Below, piece after piece: positions 1 to 6,125 of a stretch of DNA of 6,125 nt; position 1 is the first letter of the stretch; each line of letters begins with the position of its first letter. The stretch is from CAZMCT01 sp964564785 (GTDB lineage: Bacteria; Planctomycetota; Phycisphaerae; UBA1845; Fen-1342). The position numbers were made by a program, and so were the translations under genes. The DNA lies in contig CAZMCT010000170.1 of assembly GCA_964564785.1 (NCBI GenBank), positions 1 through 6,125 of the forward strand, written 5' to 3'. The notes beneath the pieces were generated by a model. That model was given only the letters and a program-made list of their open reading frames with translations, was not told the origin of the DNA and did not search any database.

Positions 1-2
1 CG

Positions 3-95
3 CTCCTGACCATTGTGGCTGACGAAGCCGTCCACCAGGACACGCCGGAAGCGGCAGCCTACTGGCAGGCAGTGCTCCGGGCGCTGGGGGGCTAA
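3..95 (+). CDS. C-terminal end of an unidentified protein (partial)
   Basis: The window opens inside a reading frame that ends at TAA (93-95). The visible tail of 30 residues ends in AAAYWQAVLRALGG, an ordinary amphipathic helix for a soluble protein, preceded by LTIVADEAVHQDTPE. The start and the catalytic part, if any, lie to the left of the window, so no function can be assigned. The choice of frame is supported by the balanced composition of the peptide, in contrast to the Arg/Pro/Ser-rich translation of the overlapping frame, and by a stem-loop about 50 nt after the stop that would suit the end of a transcript. The gene points towards the minus-strand small genes at 531-745, so the two transcripts converge. 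Confidence 0.6.
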   Translation, partial: LLTIVADEAVHQDTPEAAAYWQAVLRALGG

Positions 96-142
96 CGGCC
101 GCCGCTGGTCTGGGGAGCATCGCACACCGCCGAGCGCGGTGA

Positions 143-171
143 GGCCCCCCTCGCTGGCCGGCGAGGGAGCC
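143..171 (+). terminator. Stem-loop after the first gene, terminator-like
   Basis: CCCTCGC (148-154) pairs perfectly with GCGAGGG (161-167) across the six-base loop TGGCCG. The stem can be extended past a small internal loop by GGC (143-145) with GCC (169-171). It starts about 50 nt after the TAA at 95. No run of T follows, so it is not a classical intrinsic terminator. It could stall polymerase, protect the 3' end, or be a dispersed intergenic repeat. Confidence 0.45.
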
Positions 172-238
172 CGCACGGATCGCGGATGCGGTCAGTCCGG
201 GGGGCGAGAGGGCATCCCATCCCTTGCGAAATTCCTCG

Positions 239-259
239 GCGCTGCGCTCCCCGGCATGA
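239..259 (+). repeat. Copy 1 of a short degenerate direct repeat
   Basis: This 21-base segment begins GCGCTGCGCTCC and ends GGCATGA. It matches the segment at 366-386 at 18 of 21 positions, the first 12 being identical. The similarity does not clearly extend upstream. It may be a remnant of a dispersed intergenic element or a chance result of high GC content. Confidence 0.35.
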
Positions 260-365
260 CCGCGAGGGCGTGTTCCTCGGAACGGCTGCACGCCGCGCAA
301 GGGGTGCGCGCCGCGAAAGGACCGCATCAGCGCAAGCCGCCGAATAGGCGCACGTCCAGCCGACC

Positions 366-386
366 GCGCTGCGCTCCTCGGTCTGA
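366..386 (+). repeat. Copy 2 of a short degenerate direct repeat
   Basis: This segment begins GCGCTGCGCTCC and ends GGTCTGA, and is 18/21 identical to 239-259. It also lies within a weak hairpin in which GACCG (362-366) faces CGGTC (379-383). Its spacing from the first copy is 127 nt. Function unknown. Confidence 0.35.
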
Positions 387-437
387 GTGGAATTGTTCTG
401 CCCCGTTTCCCCAATCGACCTGGTTGCCCGTCCTGAG

Positions 438-471
438 GAGCGCTGGAAGGCGGGTGGACGATTCAGCGCTC
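438..471. repeat. Inverted repeat with 7-bp arms
   Basis: GAGCGCT (438-444) is the exact reverse complement of AGCGCTC (465-471), with 20 bases between. It lies just beyond the 3' end of the minus-strand small-gene pair and next to the paired hairpins at 482-517, so it could add to a 3' structured region. With GC content this high a 7-bp pairing at this distance can be chance. Confidence 0.3.
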
Positions 472-481
472 TCGGCCTGAT

Positions 482-517
482 CCGCCGTCAGACGCGGCGG
501 CCGCCCCGGACGGGGCG
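482..517 (-). terminator. Two adjacent stem-loops after the small membrane genes
   Basis: Read on the minus strand, the 47-residue gene stops at 531 and 13 nt later the transcript meets a hairpin of CGCCCC (502-507 on plus) with GGGGCG (512-517) around a four-base loop. Immediately beyond is a second hairpin of CCGCCG (482-487) with CGGCGG (495-500) around a seven-base loop. Neither is followed by a T tract, so these are terminator-like or 3'-protecting structures rather than textbook intrinsic terminators. Their position directly after the small gene supports that gene being real and the last one of its transcript. Confidence 0.5.
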
Positions 518-530
518 CAGTCCTTTCAGC

Positions 531-674
531 TCAGGCGAGCCCGTGCGGTCCGGTGGACCAGGCCACGAGCAGCGCCAGGAGCGCACCCGAGAGGAGCCAC
601 AGCCCTGCGGCCACGTACCCGCTGTGCCGGAGCTCGCGCCGGGTGTAGGCCGGGGTCCAAGGCTGTTCAGCCAT
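531..674 (-). CDS. Small single-pass membrane protein, 47 residues, unknown function
   Basis: The product starts MAEQPWTPAYTRRELRHSGY and continues into a hydrophobic stretch (about residues 19-39, rich in Leu, Ala, Val, Gly and Trp) long enough to cross the membrane once, ending with a short polar tail (STGPHGLA). The Arg residues before the hydrophobic stretch suggest that the N-terminus stays in the cytoplasm. The ATG lies 2 nt after the stop of the 22-residue gene upstream, and a GAGGG in the end of that gene serves as Shine-Dalgarno with suitable spacing, so translation is probably coupled. Stem-loops follow 13 nt after the stop. I recognise no family. It could be an accessory subunit of a membrane complex, a regulator of a membrane protein, or a small toxin; nothing in the sequence decides. 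Its coding status rests on the ribosome binding site, the sensible membrane topology and the gene arrangement. Confidence 0.6.
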   Translation of the reverse strand: MAEQPWTPAYTRRELRHSGYVAAGLWLLSGALLALLVAWSTGPHGLA

Positions 675-676
675 GC

Positions 677-745
677 TCAGCCCTCGACCCCGAGCGGCAC
701 CAGAAGGGAGATCAGAGACAGGAACTCGAAGAACCAGAGGAACAT
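677..745 (-). CDS. Hydrophobic micropeptide, 22 residues, first gene of the small pair
   Basis: The peptide begins MFLWFFEFLSLISLLVPLG and ends VEG. Nearly all of it is hydrophobic and aromatic with a single early Glu, so it could lie in or across the membrane. The same frame is open much further upstream, but that part reads as Arg/Cys/Pro-rich non-coding sequence, whereas this internal ATG has an excellent Shine-Dalgarno (minus-strand AAAGGTGG, 752-759 on plus) at about 6 nt. The stop is 2 nt before the ATG of the 47-residue membrane protein, which points to a coupled two-gene unit. It may be a membrane micro-subunit of the kind known for KdpF or CydX (similar in size and type only; I see no sequence match and no kdp or cyd genes nearby), or a leader peptide whose translation controls the next gene. 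Confidence 0.5.
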   Translation of the reverse strand: MFLWFFEFLSLISLLVPLGVEG

Positions 746-751
746 GCTACA

Positions 752-759
752 CCACCTTT
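752..759 (-). promoter_or_regulatory. Strong ribosome binding site deciding the 22-residue start
   Basis: On the minus strand AAAGGTGG differs by one base from the ideal AAAGGAGG and ends 6 nt before the ATG at 745. No such site precedes the upstream in-frame ATG codons, so it fixes the start of this micropeptide. Confidence 0.6.
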
Positions 760-774
760 CGTTCCTGCTAGTTT

Positions 775-791
775 CCCCTCCGCAAGAGGGG
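775..791. promoter_or_regulatory. Perfect 6-bp stem-loop in the leader of the small membrane genes
   Basis: CCCCTC (775-780) pairs with GAGGGG (786-791) around CGCAA. On the minus strand it would sit in the 5' leader of the 22-residue gene, about 16 nt upstream of the Shine-Dalgarno. On the plus strand it is followed by TTCTGTTCT and could act as a weak terminator against read-through, but there is no plus-strand gene to end here. A leader role is the better fit. Confidence 0.4.
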
Positions 792-824
792 TTCTGTTCT
801 CCTTCCCAACGATGTACCCACGCA

Positions 825-840
825 GGCACTGCGCAGTGCC
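825..840. promoter_or_regulatory. 16-bp perfect palindrome, candidate operator
   Basis: GGCACTGC (825-832) is followed directly by its reverse complement GCAGTGCC (833-840), giving a gapless two-fold symmetric site. It lies about 80 nt upstream of the minus-strand micropeptide and 290 nt upstream of the FHA gene, in the less GC-rich part of the intergenic region. The symmetry suggests a site for a dimeric regulator, most likely acting on the small-gene pair. No recognised regulator site matches it from memory. Confidence 0.45.
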
Positions 841-1088
841 ACTTCATCTGTGGATTCATCGGACACCTGCGGGGAAAACATGAGTACCGCCCGTCCGAAA
901 AACCGTGACAGCCCGGGAAGCCCCCGCGGCGTGCGTTGACAGGGCCCCGATCGCGGAGGCGAGGCGCAGGCATTGCGCGTTTCGGGCGCTGCGCCGCGCT
1001 CCCGGCCGTCGAATATGTGTCGCCGGCCTACGAATACACCGCAGAGGGGAACGGCCGCAGTGCTCCGCCGCGGGCCGTCCCCAGGCGA

Positions 1089-1094
1089 TACAAT
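1089..1094 (+). promoter_or_regulatory. Candidate -10 element for the FHA-kinase operon
   Basis: TACAAT matches the TATAAT consensus at 5 of 6 positions in otherwise GC-rich DNA. Transcription would start near 1101, leaving a leader of about 28 nt before the ATG at 1129. No acceptable -35 hexamer is found at 16-18 bp, so it is only a candidate, perhaps dependent on an activator or another sigma factor. Confidence 0.3.
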
Positions 1095-1118
1095 CGGGCC
1101 CGGTCAGGGCCGTGGCAC

Positions 1119-1123
1119 GAGGA
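1119..1123 (+). promoter_or_regulatory. Ribosome binding site of the FHA gene
   Basis: GAGGA ends 5 nt before the ATG at 1129. It supports this start over the in-frame ATG at 973 and the one at 1144. Confidence 0.55.
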
Positions 1124-1128
1124 CGGAA

Positions 1129-2688
1129 ATGTTTGCCCGGTGGATGTTTGTGCGAATCAGTGCGGCCGAGAAGGCCCTTCGCGAGGGGCGACTGGACGAG
1201 GCTTGTGTCGCCGCGCTCCAGCCCGAAATCCGGCAACACCCGCGCGGCCAGCGCCTGCTCGACGAGCTTGTCCGCCCGCTGGTCGCCCGCGTGCGACTCC
1301 ACCGCCAGGCCGGCCGCTACCGGGAAGCCCTCGCCGACCTCGACACGCTTTCCGCACTCGGGCGGCCGGCACCCGACGCGGCCGAGCTACGGCAGCGGAT
1401 CGAGGCCGAAATGCGCACGGCCGCCGCGCAGGCCGCAGACGACCAGGCCGCGGCCGGGCGGGCCGCTCAGGAATTGCGGGAGGGGCGTCTGGAGAGTTGC
1501 CGGCTGAACGTGGCGCGGGTGGATGACGAGCGGCAGCGGGAGAAGCTGGCCGAGGAGCTAAACGTGCGGGTTGAGCGCGTGGCGCAGCTCGTTGCGCAGG
1601 CGGGGGCGGCGCTGGACGGCGACGACGTGCTGGCGGCGGCCCGCTACTGGCGTGAGGCGTGCGAGCGGCACGGGCGGACGCGTGAGACGGATGCGTTGGG
1701 GGCGCGGCTGGCGGGGACGTACCGGCGGGTAGTACCGCAGTGGGTGTGGGAGGGTCGGATCGAGCGGCTGCTGGCGGCGCGGGCGGTACTCGGCGGCCTG
1801 ACGGCGCTGGACCCGGCGATGGCTGAGTGTGAGCGAGTGGTCGGGCTGTGCGCGCGGGCGGTGGAGTTGTTCGCGACGGGCGATTACGCCGGCTTGCGGC
1901 AGACGCTGCTGCGGCTGAAAGGCGTGAGCGGCGACGTGGCGTGGATCGGCGGTGCGCTCGACGCGCTCGGTGAGCTGTCGCGGGCGCAGGAAGCGCTGCT
2001 GGCGTCGCCGCTGGGGGTGTACGCTTCGCTGCCGGGCAAGGCGGCGAGTCTGGCCGAGCGGCCGCCGCGTCCGTCGCTGGAAAGCGAAGCGACCGATCCG
2101 GGGGCCGTGCGGCTGGAGCAGCCGCTGCTGGTACTGGTCGACGGGGGGGGCAGCGCACTGCTGGTGCGGCGTGCGCACGTGCGGATCGGGCGGGCCGGCG
2201 GCAGCGGGTGGGTGGCCGTGGCGCTGCCGGCGGACGTGCAGTCGCACCACGCGGAAATCGTGCGCTGCGGCGAGGATTACTTTCTGACGGCGTACGGGCC
2301 GGTGACGGTGAACCGGCGACGGGTGGAGCACACGCTGCTGCGTGACGGGGACCGGATCGTGCTGGGGGACAGCGCGAAGATGGTGTTCGCGCGGCCGAGC
2401 GCGAAGAGCACGACGGCGGTGTTGCGGCTGTCGCACCGTTGCCGGCTGCCGCAGGATGTGAGCGAGGTGATCCTGTTTGACGAAACGTGCCTGCTCGGCG
2501 GGGGGCCGAGTTGCCATGTGCGGACCACGGAGAGCAGCGGGCAGGTGGTGCTGTTCGAGCGGGGCGGAGGTTTGTACGCGCGTCAGACGGGAGGGAACGG
2601 CTGGTTGAGCGCCGCGGCGCGGGCGGTATCCGCGGGCGAGACACTGGAATTCGGGGAGCTGCGCGTCACGGTCAAGCCGTACGCATAG
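1129..2688 (+). CDS. FHA-domain protein with TPR-like helical N-terminus
   Basis: A 519-residue protein with no visible signal peptide. Residues 10 to about 310 are helical with TPR-like 'A..L..G....A' units (about 12-30, 51-73, 108-131, 155-180, 241-266), a likely protein-binding scaffold. A forkhead-associated domain, a phosphothreonine reader, covers about 333-422: R352-I-G-R355 in the first loop, QSHHAEI (371-377) in the place of the usual SxxHAEI, DYFL (383-386), V-N395 before the last strands and DGDRIVLG (406-413). The residue at the usual Ser position is Gln371, with Ser one position later, and the Gly after Asn395 is Arg, so phospho-binding may be weak or altered. Residues 447-519 resemble a second, degenerate FHA-like sandwich without the Ser-His motif. 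Start chosen at ATG 1129 because GAGGA precedes it by 5 nt; an ATG six codons in is possible, and the upstream extension to 973 is low-complexity. It lies 44 nt before the kinase gene, probably in one operon. Confidence 0.85.
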   Translation: MFARWMFVRISAAEKALREGRLDEACVAALQPEIRQHPRGQRLLDELVRPLVARVRLHRQAGRYREALADLDTLSALGRPAPDAAELRQRIEAEMRTAAAQAADDQAAAGRAAQELREGRLESCRLNVARVDDERQREKLAEELNVRVERVAQLVAQAGAALDGDDVLAAARYWREACERHGRTRETDALGARLAGTYRRVVPQWVWEGRIERLLAARAVLGGLTALDPAMAECERVVGLCARAVELFATGDYAGLRQTLLRLKGVSGDVAWIGGALDALGELSRAQEALLASPLGVYASLPGKAASLAERPPRPSLESEATDPGAVRLEQPLLVLVDGGGSALLVRRAHVRIGRAGGSGWVAVALPADVQSHHAEIVRCGEDYFLTAYGPVTVNRRRVEHTLLRDGDRIVLGDSAKMVFARPSAKSTTAVLRLSHRCRLPQDVSEVILFDETCLLGGGPSCHVRTTESSGQVVLFERGGGLYARQTGGNGWLSAAARAVSAGETLEFGELRVTVKPYA

Positions 2689-2719
2689 GGAGCCGCTTCG
2701 CGGGCGTGGGCCCGTCTAC

Positions 2720-2725
2720 GGAGGA
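2720..2725 (+). promoter_or_regulatory. Ribosome binding site that fixes the kinase GTG start
   Basis: GGAGGA lies 7 nt before GTG (2733-2735), the point where the translation turns from low-complexity into a kinase N-terminus. Just upstream a 5-bp hairpin, CGGGC (2701-2705) with GCCCG (2710-2714), ends 5 nt before the site and might tune translation or mRNA stability between the two genes. Confidence 0.7.
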
Positions 2726-2732
2726 CGAAGAC

Positions 2733-5039
<2,307 letters not shown>

Positions 5040-5126
5040 CGGCCCGCCAAGGAGCATCGGGTTGCGGAGCGCCGCCGAATCGCACCGGGCACGAAGGTCC
5101 TGCCGAGCGCGACCGCCAGCGTCATC

Positions 5127-5162
5127 GCGGCGGGCTTTGTGCTGCGGGCCGCAACCCGCCGC
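5127..5162. terminator. 8-bp stem-loop between convergent genes
   Basis: GCGGCGGG (5127-5134) pairs perfectly with CCCGCCGC (5155-5162) around a 20-nt loop that can itself fold partly. It lies 87 nt after the kinase stop and 122 nt after the end of the minus-strand gene, so it could serve both. No T-rich tract follows on either strand. The rest of 5040-5284 shows no gene. Confidence 0.35.
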
Positions 5163-5284
5163 CACGGTACTCCCGCGGAGCGTCGACCGCGCGGACGCTG
5201 CACCGCGCGTGCTCCGGCCCGGCTCTCTCCCCGCGCGGGCCTCGCGGCGCCGGCCGCAGCGCCTGCGCGATCCGTCCTGGCCGG

Positions 5285-5848
5285 CTACATCCCCCGGATC
5301 GACGACCAGTTCACGTTGCCCATGCCCGCCAGGTGCCGCGGGCGGATCTGCTGCACGCGCCAGCCGTCGGCCGTGTTCACGAACGTCAGCTCCCACCCGC
5401 TCTGGAACGTGCCCGCATACACGCCGGCGATGTCGGCGGAATACTCGACCACGACCGTGAATCGCTCACCCTCGTCGCGCTCCACCCGTAGCCACCAGCG
5501 CTCGAGGTAGCGGACGTCGATACGCGCCAGCTCGTGGTCCACCAGCTCCAGGAAGCCCGCGCGGCCCTCCGGAAAATCGAAGTCCGGGGCCAGCGCCGCC
5601 GCCAGGGCCGTCGTGCGCGAGGCCACGATGTCTTGCTCGATCGCCGACAGGATCCGGCGCGCGTGCTCACGCTTCGTCACCACCAGCGCCTGCACGACCA
5701 GCAGCAGCACGGCGGCGGCCAGCCCGAGCAACAGCGGCCGCGGCCGCCCGCTCCGCCGCCAGTGCACGAGCAGCACGAACAGGACCACCCCGAGCAGCGC
5801 GGCCAGCGCCGCACGCGACTCGAAGAGGACCCAGACCACCCACGCCAT
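5285..5848 (-). CDS. Two-pass membrane protein with NTF2/SnoaL-like soluble tail
   Basis: A 187-residue protein of unknown role. Residues 3-29 and 39-57 are hydrophobic and separated by a short Arg-rich loop (HWRRSGRPRP), giving two membrane helices with both ends outside the cytoplasm if the loop is inside. The tail (about 60-187) has a helical start, then DFDFPEGRAGFLELVDHELA, paired strands such as RFTVVVEYSAD and WELTFVNTADGWRVQQIRP. The order helix, then long antiparallel strands ending in 'W.V..I..' resembles the NTF2-like (SnoaL/DUF4440) fold, but this is a guess from pattern. Start: ATG at 5848 begins the sensible sequence; GGTGGA directly abuts it, which is too close, so GTG at codon 4 (5839), nine nt from that site, may be the true start. 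The ATG at 5974 would add a low-complexity Arg/Pro/Gly-rich leader and is rejected. It is convergent to the kinase and divergent from the secreted-protein gene. Confidence 0.75.
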   Translation of the reverse strand: MAWVVWVLFESRAALAALLGVVLFVLLVHWRRSGRPRPLLLGLAAAVLLLVVQALVVTKREHARRILSAIEQDIVASRTTALAAALAPDFDFPEGRAGFLELVDHELARIDVRYLERWWLRVERDEGERFTVVVEYSADIAGVYAGTFQSGWELTFVNTADGWRVQQIRPRHLAGMGNVNWSSIRGM

Positions 5849-5900
5849 TCCACCAGTGTAGCGGCCGGTCCGGCTCGGTAGCGACCGGGGCCGTCGGGCT

Positions 5901-5919
5901 CCGGCGGCCGGACCGCCGG
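5901..5919. promoter_or_regulatory. Strong GC stem-loop between divergent genes
   Basis: CCGGCGG (5901-5907) pairs perfectly with CCGCCGG (5913-5919) around CCGGA. Past a two-base bulge, GGCT (5897-5900) can pair with AGCC (5922-5925). It lies about 50 nt upstream of the minus-strand gene start, probably in its promoter or leader. Function unknown; high GC content makes such stems easier to form by chance. Confidence 0.3.
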
Positions 5920-5957
5920 CGAGCCGGGCGGGTTTTCGGGGCACACGGCCGCGATTC

Positions 5958-5986
5958 TTGTCGCCGCGCGGCATCTATGGTTAGAT
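5958..5986 (+). promoter_or_regulatory. Candidate promoter of the secreted-protein gene
   Basis: TTGTCG (5958-5963, 4/6 to the -35 consensus) is separated by 17 bp from TTAGAT (5981-5986). The -10 hexamer is poor on its own (3/6) but is preceded by TGG, that is an extended -10 TGN. Transcription would begin near 5993, about 20 nt before the ATG at 6014. This is the only AT-richer patch in this intergenic region. Confidence 0.35.
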
Positions 5987-5990
5987 GCCG
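5969..5990. promoter_or_regulatory. Perfect inverted repeat, 9-bp arms, possible operator
   Basis: CGGCATCTA (5969-5977) and TAGATGCCG (5982-5990) are exact reverse complements around TGGT. The repeat overlaps the candidate extended -10 of the gene at 6014, the classical place for a repressor operator. It could alternatively form a hairpin in RNA, but the predicted transcript start lies after it on the plus strand. Mixed base composition in the arms makes chance less likely than for the pure GC stems nearby. Confidence 0.5.
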
Positions 5991-6013
5991 TGCTCAACAC
6001 CGAGGAGCCCAAC

Positions 6014-6125
6014 ATGCGTCTGCCCATGGTCGTGCTCGCGCTCGTGTTCTGCTGGTCAGCCCCGGCCCGGTCCGCCCCGGGTGAATCGGCCCGCCAGCCG
6101 GCCGACCCGCCCCCCGCGCCTCGTC
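6014..6125 (+). CDS. N-terminus of a secreted protein (partial)
   Basis: ATG at 6014 is preceded by GAGGAG (6002-6007) at 6 nt. The first residues are MRLPMVVLALVFCWSAPARS, then APGESARQPADPPPAPR, and the frame stays open to the window edge (37 codons visible). An Arg at position 2, a hydrophobic core (about 4-14) and a small-residue region ending A-R-S-A form a typical Sec signal peptide with signal peptidase I cleavage likely after Ala21. There is a Cys at 13 but no clear lipobox. The mature protein begins with a Pro/Ala-rich linker, common before exported domains. Its function is not visible. Transcribed divergently from the two-pass membrane protein. Confidence 0.75.
   Translation, partial: MRLPMVVLALVFCWSAPARSAPGESARQPADPPPAPR

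Larger units (their letters stand above)
96..481. other. Gene-free stretch between convergent genes
   Basis: I see no convincing gene on either strand. The open frames here translate to Arg/Pro/Ser/Gly-rich strings typical of GC-rich non-coding DNA, and none has a good ribosome binding site. What it holds is structure: the stem-loop at 143-171, a small perfect inverted repeat GTTCC-TC-GGAAC (272-283), two imperfect copies of a GCGCTGCGCTCC-containing element (239-259 and 366-386), and a longer-spaced inverted repeat (438-471). No tRNA or rRNA-like fold was recognised. A small RNA cannot be excluded. Confidence 0.6.
746..1128. other. Divergent intergenic region between the small genes and the FHA gene
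   Basis: No gene is supported here; frames that cross it translate to low-complexity Arg/Pro/Ala-rich sequence. It must hold the promoters for both directions. Seen within it: a hairpin (775-791), a 16-bp perfect palindrome (825-840), a duplicated TTCATC (843-848 and 855-860), an isolated TTGACA (936-941, plus strand) without a -10 partner at 17 bp, and a TACAAT (1089-1094) 34 nt before the FHA gene start. Bases 775-880 are noticeably less GC-rich than the rest, which suits a regulatory region. Confidence 0.55.

Noticed and set aside
13..480. Plus-strand frame of 155 codons at the left edge
   Set aside because: Arg/Pro/Ser-rich low-complexity translation, overlaps the end of the real left-edge gene in another frame, and runs through several stem-loops; no ribosome binding site.
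387..908. Plus-strand frame of 173 codons opposite the small genes
   Set aside because: Antisense to the better-supported small membrane genes, with unstructured Arg/Pro/Gly-rich translation and no good start signal.
936..941. TTGACA, a perfect -35 hexamer on the plus strand
   Set aside because: The bases 17 bp downstream (959-964) are GCGAGG and no -10-like hexamer lies at 16-18 bp, so it is not supported as a promoter.
746..973. Longer N-terminus for the 22-residue peptide (98 codons in all)
   Set aside because: The extension reads as non-coding Arg/Cys/Pro-rich sequence across a palindrome and hairpin, while the internal ATG has a near-perfect Shine-Dalgarno.
973..1128. Upstream extension of the FHA protein to the ATG at 973
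   Set aside because: Low-complexity Arg/Pro/Thr-rich residues, no ribosome binding site at 973, and a good GAGGA before the ATG at 1129.
1157..2644. Minus-strand frame of 495 codons antisense to the FHA gene
   Set aside because: Pro/Ala/Arg/Ser-only composition is the typical reverse shadow of a GC-rich gene.
2487..2732. Upstream extension of the kinase frame
   Set aside because: Overlaps the C-terminal coding part of the FHA gene in another frame; GGAGGA plus GTG at 2733 marks the real start.
5849..5974. Longer N-terminus of the two-pass membrane protein from the ATG at 5974
   Set aside because: The added 42 residues are Arg/Pro/Gly-rich, there is no ribosome binding site, and the ATG lies inside the inverted repeat at 5969-5990.

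Overview
This is a very GC-rich bacterial window of 6,125 bases. The reading of lineage rests on the protein kinase at 2733-5039: its catalytic core has a DYG in place of DFG and an 'ELRGIAHVMNLKSPHLITIYD' style helix-C region that I associate with Planctomycetota kinases. That assignment is from memory of the family, not from a search, so Planctomycetota is likely but not proven. Four partial or complete ordinary protein genes, one FHA gene and two very small genes are supported. There is no rRNA, tRNA, CRISPR array or insertion sequence that I can see.

Layout. At the left edge the last 30 codons of a plus-strand gene end at 95. A gene-free stretch (96-530) follows, bounded by stem-loops at both ends (143-171 and 482-517), as expected between two convergent transcripts. 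On the minus strand two tiny genes lie 2 nt apart: a 22-residue hydrophobic peptide (677-745), translated first from a strong Shine-Dalgarno, and a 47-residue single-pass membrane protein (531-674). They are too short for usual gene finders. A divergent intergenic region (746-1128) carries a stem-loop and a perfect 16-bp palindrome.

The centre is a two-gene plus-strand operon: a 519-residue protein with a TPR-like helical N-terminus and a C-terminal FHA domain (1129-2688), then, 44 nt later, a 768-residue Ser/Thr kinase (2733-5039) whose catalytic domain is followed by a proline-rich and coiled-coil linker and about ten predicted membrane segments. FHA domains bind phosphothreonine, so the simplest model is that the kinase phosphorylates itself or a partner at the membrane and the FHA protein reads that mark. 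This is inference from adjacency and families.

On the right, a minus-strand gene (5285-5848) converges on the kinase and encodes a small two-pass membrane protein with an NTF2/SnoaL-like soluble tail. Divergent to it, a secreted protein with a signal peptide starts at 6014 and runs off the window; its candidate promoter overlaps a perfect 9-bp-arm inverted repeat. The most unusual items are the tiny membrane-protein pair and the many-spanning FHA-linked kinase, whose last membrane module seems to use different codons from the rest of the gene.
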